Below, one piece after another: positions 57,020 to 64,000 of a DNA stretch of 64,000 bases. Where the stretch lies: the NCBI GenBank assembly GCA_009760855.2, contig WPIO01000079.1, forward strand, positions 196,001 through 260,000, written 5' to 3'. The notes under the pieces were generated by a model, which saw only the letters and a list, made by a program, of their open reading frames with translations, searched no databases and was not told where the DNA came from. The translations under genes were made by a program, and so were the position numbers. Positions within the stretch are counted from its first letter, which is position 1; each line of letters opens with the position of its first letter. The stretch is from Cristatella mucedo (lineage: Eukaryota > Bryozoa > Phylactolaemata > Cristatellidae).

Positions 57020-57409
57020 CATATTTTTCCCTAAAGTAAATCGTCGACGATACGGCTACGATGACGGGAAGCCGAGTACCGTTACCTTTCTTTGTTTCAA
57101 GATGGCGACGTGAAGAGTTGACCGCAGCGTGAGAGGCCTCGCTACGATCTTTATCCCGAGCTTCATTCAGCTTCGTGGAGTTTTCTGCGGTTGCCCAACT
57201 TTGCCGCTGCTGCCCTTGCGTGGGTGCTGGTGCTGAGCAGGTGCTCGAGCTTGCAGCCAGCTGCACGCTGGCGCCGGACGAGGATGAAGAATAAACGCCA
57301 CGAGACGTGGGGTTAGCATAACTCAACCTCCGAGAAGAATTCCGTCCGACTGCTTGATCTGCGACGACTCCTTGATTTCGGCTCGTTCGAGTGGCTTCGA
57401 TTGGCTTGG
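57020..57409 (-). CDS. Ser-rich duplicated exon, copy 1
   Basis: Acceptor TTTTACTGCAACAG, donor GTAAGC; phase 1 in and out, 130 codons. It encodes AKPIEATRTSRNQGVV, SSRRLSYANPTSRGVYSSSS, GASVQLAASSSTCSAPAPTQ, GQQRQSWATAENSTKLNEAR and ends TIYFREKYG. It is clearly paralogous to the exon at 60447-61163: splice sites, phase and amino acid frame are all kept, and the frame is conserved where the other two frames hold stops. Ser/Thr/Gln-rich with one N-glycosylation site (NST) and no recognised domain, as in linker or mucin-like parts of extracellular proteins. Confidence 0.6.
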
Positions 57410-58599
57410 CTGTTGCAGTAAAACGTGCGTCGCCGTGGCAGCAGCTTGCAGAGCAGTGTCAGTCAAGGTCAGGGTCAGTCGCCGCGGCTCGGTGAAGAGC
57501 GGCAGGCAGAGGAAGCAAATCAAAATCGGCAAAGCAAGCAAAGAGACGTCAGGGAACTTTCAGGCTGGAACGGGAGCGGGAATAGTGGATTATTTAACGT
57601 TCAATATGCTATACAATTTATACATACATTACATACATATATATGTATAAAAATATACACACACACACATATATATATATGTATATAATATACCACATTT
57701 ATCTTTAAGAAATTGTGTCCAGCTCGGTGGCGACGAGGCTAACTCTATCAATACAGTATTTGAGTCCGGGAGCTTAGGGTTTACAATCCAGAACACTTGC
57801 CAACTCTCCGCAGATATAGCATGTCCCAAAAATAAACTCTCATCACCTTATTTACATACCGGAACGTATTTTCAAATAAGTCTCGGGTCTTACATATTAA
57901 TTTGGGACTGGAATAAAGCTCCGTACGGATTCAACAGAGCACGAGCTTAATTACTAGGCATTCGTATGAGCCACTTCGTGTGGGTGGATCTCCTTGCACG
58001 AAGGCAGCAAATAATCCCATCTCCCTCTCGCTTCCGTTTCCGCTTCCTCCTTCTCCTTCAATCTCCATTTTCATCTTCTCTCCATCTCTCTCTCTCTCTC
58101 AATGCGAAATCAATGTATGCATCACCGAAGCCCCCTTAAACAAATTTCTAAAAAACAATATGCTATAAGTAACGCAGCTAACAGCTGCAATATAGTATTA
58201 CAGCGACTTGATAATTTCTTTTCCTATCACCCCTGGACGAAGGAGCTGAAAGCCTCGGTCTGGGCTTGAAAGCCCAAGTATGCCGCCTGCTAGCAAAGAA
58301 GCCTTTGGTCATATCAGACTCAACCGCAGCAGCGAGAGACTGAAAAAGAAGTCCGGATGTCCGTGCTGTCTAAGCTCAGGGAACGTCTCGCTTATGACAG
58401 TCCGGTGGTGCTTGCCTCGACACCAAGGTCTTTCGGTGACTCAAGGTTTGCAGCACATAACTATTAGCTCGGTATCCTCATGGTCCTGCTTAGTGACAAC
58501 TCAAGTGCACGGTGTCGTCGATGTAGGCTAGTTAGAAATTTAAGCGACACTCCGAATGAAGAGCAAAGCTTAGAAGGTACGAAGCATAAATAACTAAAT

Positions 58600-59570
58600 G
58601 ACGATAAAATGGCGCTGCTACTTATAGGAAGACCCAAGCGTGTGGCCAGACTAGAAGGCTTCACTCTTCTAGCAATTGATGCTGTTGTGCGACCATCACC
58701 TTGTGCTCGGAATTTAGGTGTCGTCTTTTGACAGCCGTCTAAAATTTGAAAGCTTCGTTAAGAAGATTGCTACCATGGCTAGCCATCACGTCTGATCTCT
58801 ATTTATGAAAATAAACTGTCTCCCAAGGTGATATAATAATAATAATACACTTGGTAAAGCACTCTCAGAGAACTCGATTTCTTTCTAGGCGTTGTACATT
58901 TGCTGCAAAGGAATCAAGGTGGCTTGCGAAAAATTAACTAGGTCCTCGGTTCTGTCTTGGCTAGATGTAATTCCCTTTTGGCTGGGCTTGCTAAAAACGC
59001 AACTAGGCCATTACAGCTGGCGATGAATATGACGGCAAGGCTAGTTTAAAAACCCCAGAGGTTTGACCACGTGTCACCTTTGCTAAATGAACTTGGATGG
59101 CTGCTTGTTAATCAACGGATCCATAGCAAAATTCTTACGCTGACCCACAAGGCCACGGCTTAGCTCCTTCTTACTTAGCTAAACTGCTGCAACAGCCCTC
59201 AGGTCCTGTATGGACGATAAATTAGCTGTTTCATTCCTCTGCTTAAAGACTGTTGGCGATAGAGGCTTTCGCTCTGCAGTTCCTACACTGTGGAGCTGAC
59301 TTCCACAATTCTTACGCAACGACAGCTGGTCTCCTGCTGCCGACTGTGGCGTCCTGACCTGCTACGTTAGTGCTACTCACTCCCTCAACTGCTCTCCTGA
59401 CTCTGCTATACTTCTCAATTTCTCTTTGTTGCGAAAGATAAAGTATGTTGGCAACCGGATGAGTACCGAAAGCTGCTCAGGCTGTGAGTTCGCTATACAA
59501 AACGCTCCTGCGTAACACCCACATAGTCTTTTTGGCTTTGTGAAGATTGACGGAGATACATTACATTAAG
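58600..59570 (+). mobile_element. LINE family A fragment, interrupted
   Basis: Plus-oriented: LLLIGRPKRVARLEGFTLLA, VVRPSPCARNLGVV, then from 58835 to 58915 a minus-oriented LINE B 3' end with (AAT)n. The LINE A then resumes with SVLSWLDVIPFWLGL, LNELGWLLVNQRI and the 3' end TGACGGAGATACATTACATT. Many stops; old. Confidence 0.82.
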
Positions 59571-59579
59571 TAGAACCAG

Positions 59580-60385
59580 GTGTCTTCGGTGCATAAATGA
59601 AAGCCACGAGTGTCTTTGGGAATGATATTGACCAGAGGGATAGCATAGATAGTGAAAATGAGGGGACCTCAGACAGAATCATGCGGTGTTCCATACTGTA
59701 CGAGCTACAGAGATGACCGAGAGCTATTTACATGTCAATAATCTGAGATATCTCCCACTGAGATGTGACCGAACTCGCCCGGTTTAGTACTGTCCCAGTG
59801 ATTCCTAAGAACATTCCATGCTAGAAGGATCTCAACAGTGTAAAATGCTGCTGATAGATCTATGAGAAGATGGAATAGATTTAGGAGAATTATTATAAGG
59901 TAAGGCCGAAGCAGCTCTGTTTCTGTGGAATGATTAGCTCTAGACGCCAACTGGGGCTCGCTAGCAAGATCTGATGAATTAACGTAATCGTTTAGTTGTA
60001 AGGCCAAAACTTGTTCGAGTGTCTTGTATAACAATGCAAGAATTTAGACGATGCAGAAGGGCTCGCTGGAAGGCATCGCATCTGCTATTCCTTTGCCAGA
60101 AGGCATAGCATCTGTTATCGCCTTGCCAGAAGGGATCATACTATGCCGCGTAAAAAGTCTTAACAAAATATTTACATAACACATAAGGGAACTAAACTCC
60201 TCCACGTACTTCACATATGCTGGTAAGGAAACACGTCCATTGGTTAGTTCTAACATGCAAAATATGAGCAATCATAAGCCAACACAGGACGATTCACCGG
60301 CTGTAAAGGTTGTGAGGAACAAGTAGTTTTCTAGCTTCTTTTGAAATGTATTTAAGTCAGGAAATGACTCGGCGTCACTCGGTAG
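59580..60385 (-). mobile_element. LINE family B remnants
   Basis: 59735-60030 in reverse contains LLIDLSAAFYTVEILLAWNV, the RT block LxDLSAAFDTVxHxxLL upstream of the catalytic box, with its catalytic-site Asp changed to Tyr. 60165-60385 is a 3' end of the same type as at 56690. Confidence 0.72.
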
Positions 60386-60446
60386 TGTCGGTTGTGCTAA
60401 AATACCGCTCGGTTTTCGACTAATGCAATCACTTTGACTGGCTTAC

Positions 60447-61163
60447 CGTGTTTTGTCGTAGAGTAAAACTTCGACGACGGTACACTTATGGGTAGCCGAG
60501 TAGCATCTGCCACCTCCGTCATAAGAAAGCGCTCTGAAAAGTTGGCCACAGGCAGAGAGGTCTCGTTACGGAACTGATTCCGAGCTTCGTTCGGCTTCGT
60601 GGAGTTTTCTGCGGTTGCCCAACTTTGCCGCTGCTGACCTTGCGTGGGTGCTGGTGCTGAGCAGGTGCTCGAGCTTGCAGCCAGCTGCACGCTGGCGCCG
60701 GATGAGGATGAGTATGACGATGAGGATGAGGATGAGAATGAGGATGGGTATGAAGATGAGGATGACGATGACGATGAGGGTGAGGATGAGGATGAGAATG
60801 AGGATGAGGATGAGTATGAAGATGAGGATGACGATGACGATGAGGGTGAGGGTGAGGGTGAGGATGAGAATGAGGATGAGGATGAGTATGAAGATGAGGA
60901 TGGGTATGAAGATGAGGATGACGATGACGATGACGATGAGGGTGAGGGTGAGGGTGAGGATGAGAATGAGGATGAGGATGAGTATGAAGATGAGGATGAG
61001 GATGAAGATGAGGATGAGGTTGATGCATCGGTTGAGCTCCAGTGCAAGAAATGAACACCTGTGGCATCAGCATAACTTGGCCTCCGAGAAGAATGACGAC
61101 CTGCTGCATCTGAAACTCCTTGATAATCGCTGCTCGTTTTAGTGGCTTCTTGCTCGGCCGCTG
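60447..61163 (-). CDS. Ser-rich duplicated exon, copy 2, with Ser repeat expansion
   Basis: Acceptor GTGCTCATTTGCAG (a second AG three bases later gives a NAGNAG choice), donor GTAAGC; phase 1 in and out, 239 codons. Both ends match copy 1: EATKTSSDYQGVSDAAGRHS, SRRPSYADATG at the start; GASVQLAASSSTCSAPAPTQ, GQQRQSWATAENSTKPNEAR and FYSTTKHG at the end. Between them a (TCATCC)n-type array (60700-61026) encodes about 100 residues, nearly all Ser with occasional Tyr, Phe and Pro, where copy 1 has only SSSSS. Frame is conserved on both sides of the array, so it expands in whole codons. Function unknown. Confidence 0.6.
60700..61026. repeat. GATGAG-type hexanucleotide/trinucleotide array
   Basis: GATGAG, GATGAC, GGTGAG and TATGAA units over about 325 bases. 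Larger blocks repeat within it (for example GATGAGTATGAAGATGAGGA). It is coding in the minus-strand exon 60447-61163. Read on the plus strand it gives an acidic frame that is a shadow. Confidence 0.93.
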
Positions 61164-62522
61164 CTGCAAATGAGCACGTTACTTTGGCTTGGTGAAGAGC
61201 TGAATGGCTGGTGACTGGTGAGAGAGAGAGAGCGAGTCATGCAGAACAAAGCCGGGCAACCGTACGCTTTTGACCTGGAGGCTGACTTTAGGGCTAATAG
61301 CGAACAGAAAATGAGGTACAATCACTGCTCTATAAGAAAAAGCTTCGAAGGAGCCAGCGACTGTGCATTTAACTATGTCTTGCTAAGCACACTAATGGAC
61401 TGTAAAGAAACTTGGCCTACCAGCAAGGGCGCAGCTTCGACATTTCTGCTTACACACAGTAGCTTGCGTACAGCGCAATCTCTCAATTCATATTTCTCCA
61501 GATTGCCGTAGTACGCTGCCCATCCGATGTGGCTCTGAGCGAGACCTGTAGAGGTAAACGTATTTGCATGGCCTCGCTCAGAGTGGCCAGTACGAACTTT
61601 GCTACAACTTATCCTGTAGTTAAGTGTTGCAGGACTCATTCGTGGAGCCTCCAACCGATTGCAGCTTGGAGAGTTTACAGCGCCCTGTCGAACGTACTTC
61701 TGGTCTGCCGCTCAGCAAGGCCATGCCAACTCTAACGTCGAAGAGTTGTCTCCTCAGTCCCATTTAGGGACGCAATGGCACCGTGACACTATGATATTAT
61801 TTATATTTCCATCTGATAAAGCAGCTTCTTTTTCATAGAAGCAGAAGAGCCTTAAAGGCTGTCAGCACCGCTTGCAGCGGAAAGAAAGGATCGAACTGTC
61901 ACTACTCTCTCCCACTTTCATCTCGCTCTGTCTCTCTCCCTCTCCACCTCTCTCTTTCAATGCACAATCACTTTATGCATCATTGGGCATCCTCAAAAGT
62001 GCGATCAAAAGCACGATCAAAAGATATTGCTTTTCATTAGACGTTGAAGACAGTCGTTTAAAGCATTTCAATTTCTACGTTCGAGGTCGGCCAAATCTCG
62101 TTGAGCGAGATTGAACGAACAGCGCCGAGCTGGATTCAGGTTCGTTTCGCAGACTGTGTGGGATGGTGCTGACCGACGGTACCCCTTTATATGCAGCAGC
62201 AGCAGCAGATGAAATACGCATCTGCCGTGCGCATAGCAGATAGCAGCAGCAGCGCTTCAGTCGGGGCGCCGTGCCGTTTCCGCCACGCGCATACACTGCA
62301 GCCGCGAAGCAGTCGATCTTGATGCAGGTATACTATTATTTTAACGTCCGGAAGTTCGGCGTCGGCGCTTGAGTAATCTCGAGCGCGGCGTCGAGTGCCC
62401 GCCCGCCGCCGAGTATGCTCGCAGCGCGAGCAGCGTCCAGGAAGCTGGGCCCGGGCAGCTAACCGCTAGTCGCTTTCACGGCAAGCTCCGGCGCTGGACA
62501 CGAGAACGTCGCTGCCGCTTAC
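61164..62522 (-). other. Intron between leader exon and Ser-rich exon (inferred)
   Basis: 1359 bases. I see no repeat family or gene except short CT-rich runs near 61905-61960 and (CAG)n near 62192-62210. 62370-62522 is GC-rich. Confidence 0.5.
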
Positions 62523-62877
62523 CGCTGAGACCCTCGGTCGAGCCGTGCGTGCCGCCGCCGCCAGTAGTGACGCCGCCGCCCCAAGACGCTGCGGGCGAAA
62601 CGTCCGAGTGCCACCTAGCAGCGCTGCTGCTAGGTGGCGCGGCGGTCCTCGGCACTGGCTGCCGAACTACGTCGGAGGTGGCCAAGCTAGCCCGTTTGTC
62701 TGTCGACGCACGGCTCTCGAAGGCGCCGCCATTGTTGTCGTACGTAGCGGTGTGCGGATACAGGGCGCCGCTGTCGCAAGGCACGCTAGAGAGCACTTCG
62801 CGGGGCATCACGACAGCAGTCAGAACGACCGCCGCCACTGCAGCGGCGGCTGCCGAGGCGACCGACCAGCCGCACAT
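62523..62877 (-). CDS. First exon with signal peptide or anchor
   Basis: ATG at 62877; donor GTAAGC at 62522, phase 1, 118 codons. It encodes MCGWSVASAAAAAVAAVVLT AVVM, a hydrophobic leader or signal anchor, then VPCDSGALYPHTATYDNNGG and a Ser/Ala/Gly-rich stretch to HGSTEGLS. GC-rich like the other first exons here. Phase 1 exit matches the Ser-rich exons downstream, so I take it as the start of that secreted or type II membrane protein. No family recognised. The link to the downstream exons rests on strand, order and phase. Confidence 0.5.
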
Positions 62878-63640
62878 AGTGAGCCGACTCGGTTGACTAG
62901 CTCGGTAACAGCAGCAGGGAAGCGGGTGGCGTCGCTCGCGTCTGCAAACGAGGCAACGTCAGCTGCAAGTAATGAGGAAGTGGACTCGTGCAGCAGGAGT
63001 AACTGCACGAGAGCATTCAACCTACACTAAAGTAAAGAATAGCTTATTCAACAGCCAAATGTGTCGGAAGCGGGCGGGAGCGGGCCCTCGCGGCTATCAC
63101 TCCGCTGGCAATAAATCGTCGTCTGGTGCAGGACTCACGCTGTACTGCCTCGGTCGTGCAGTGCGAGCACCTTACCCCTAGGCTAACGCAGCGACTCTCG
63201 TCAGAATGGCACAGGGAGGGCCCACTTTAAACTTGTGGATTCAATCGCTCCCGCGTGGCGAGGCATCATTTTCAAGTTTCTACTACAGTTACTAGATGTG
63301 GAAAAGAAATTATCCACCTCTAAATAGCCCACGCACCAAGAAGCTAATCAGCGGTCAAAGTCGTCCAGAGGTCGAGCTAACTCGTCCAAAGGGTAGACAA
63401 CTCGACCGGGAGCGACGAACTACGAAGGCGGGAGGAAGCCGAGCGTCGTCCGCTTATTAATAAAAACAATACAATTGGTAAAGCGCCCTCAGAGAACTCA
63501 ATCTCTTCCTAGGCGCTTTACATGTGCTGGAAAGGAAACACGGTCGAATGGTGAGTGGAATCATGCTTGATAAACAGCACGAAAACATGCGATAGGAGTG
63601 ACGAAAGCTCTTTGAAGAGCGTGCGCTTGACGCACATTGT
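62878..63640. other. Upstream region of the leader exon
   Basis: Possible promoter side of the 62877 start. I see no defensible TATA or initiator. A LINE B 3' fragment lies at 63465-63600 in minus orientation. No gene seen. Confidence 0.45.
63465..63600 (-). mobile_element. LINE family B 3' fragment
   Basis: GGTAAAGCGCCCTCAGAGAA, CTCAATCTCTTCCTAGGCGC, TTTACATGTGCTGGAAAGGA and the start of the 3' untranslated segment, then truncated. Confidence 0.8.
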
Positions 63641-63748
63641 GAACTAAATGCTGTGGGGCGGAAGCCAAACGTCGCCGACGCGCCACCTAGCGGCAGAGCG
63701 CATGCGCGGGCAGAGCGCTCGTCAAACCGGCTAGCCGAGGACGGCGGG

Positions 63749-63750
<2 letters not shown>

Positions 63751-63817
<67 letters not shown>

Positions 63818-63820
63818 CTC
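63751..63820. repeat. (CT)n microsatellite in GC-rich sequence
   Basis: Pure CT run followed by a C run. 63650-64000 is GC- and CpG-rich like the ends of PLK4 and TMCO3, so a further gene may begin near or beyond the window edge. No exon could be fixed. Confidence 0.9.
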
Positions 63821-64000
63821 TCTCTCCCCCCCCCGCGGTCCCCCGGTACCGTACTCGAGCTCGGGCGCGCGACACCGCGCGCAATTCGTCAACCAAGAAA
63901 GGACGCTCCGTCGGTCGAGGCGTCTGCTTAGCTAGACGCGGCCTCTTTCGGCAGAGAGCGGCTGCGCGGCCGCCTCTCGCGTGCGCGCAGTCCGGCGGCA

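Noticed and set aside
60644-61054. Plus-strand frame rich in Asp/Glu
   Set aside because: It is the shadow of the GATGAG array. The minus-strand frame is conserved between two paralogous copies and the plus-strand frame is not.

Overview
This is a window of animal nuclear DNA. Genes are split by GT/AG introns whose exons join in phase. The spaces between exons are filled with CT/GA and CA microsatellites, GC-rich 19-21 bp minisatellites, tRNA-derived SINEs and decayed CR1/L2-type LINEs. Long Ala/Ser/Gly/Arg homopolymers in the proteins and CpG-rich first exons suggest an invertebrate metazoan. I cannot name the species. Nothing here is bacterial or organellar.

Layout. (1) 1-4158, plus strand: the 3' two thirds of PLK4, the polo-like kinase that drives centriole duplication. 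Eight exons cover the end of the linker, the cryptic polo box (PB1-PB2) and a long Pro/Ser/Ala-rich tail. The kinase domain lies upstream of the window, and I could not find the C-terminal polo box PB3. (2) 4159-9877: a gene-poor convergent spacer with an old ~175 bp tandem repeat, SINEs and a LINE. (3) 9878-36123, minus strand: a complete 13-exon TMCO3 gene, a CPA2-type cation/proton antiporter with an N-terminal signal peptide and helical region. The assembled reading frame is 2346 nt (781 residues), and all 12 intron phases agree. PLK4 and TMCO3 are tail to tail. (4) 36124-48135: mostly LINE and SINE remnants, with one convincing but unrecognised minus-strand exon at 42381-42558. (5) 48136-62877, minus strand: pieces of what looks like one modular secreted protein. 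It has a hydrophobic leader exon (62523-62877), two paralogous Ser-rich exons (60447-61163 and 57020-57409), and C-type-lectin-like exons (52831-53016, 48397-48522, 48136-48353). Every internal boundary in this chain is phase 1, but that all these exons belong to one gene is inference.

Mobile DNA. Two non-LTR retrotransposon families (A and B) are present as 5'-truncated RT fragments. A tRNA-headed SINE (family C) ends in the same sequence as LINE family B, so it probably used the LINE B machinery. A second tRNA-headed SINE (family D) has a different tail and occurs six times, all on the plus strand. Nested insertions at 32.88 kb and 58.84 kb give a relative chronology.

The most notable points are the apparent absence of PB3 from PLK4, the duplicated phase 1-1 Ser-rich exon with a hexanucleotide expansion, the divergent lectin module, an array of eight perfect NF-Y sites inside a TMCO3 intron, a CT microsatellite that serves as a splice polypyrimidine tract, and three palindromes in TMCO3 introns, two of 34 nt.
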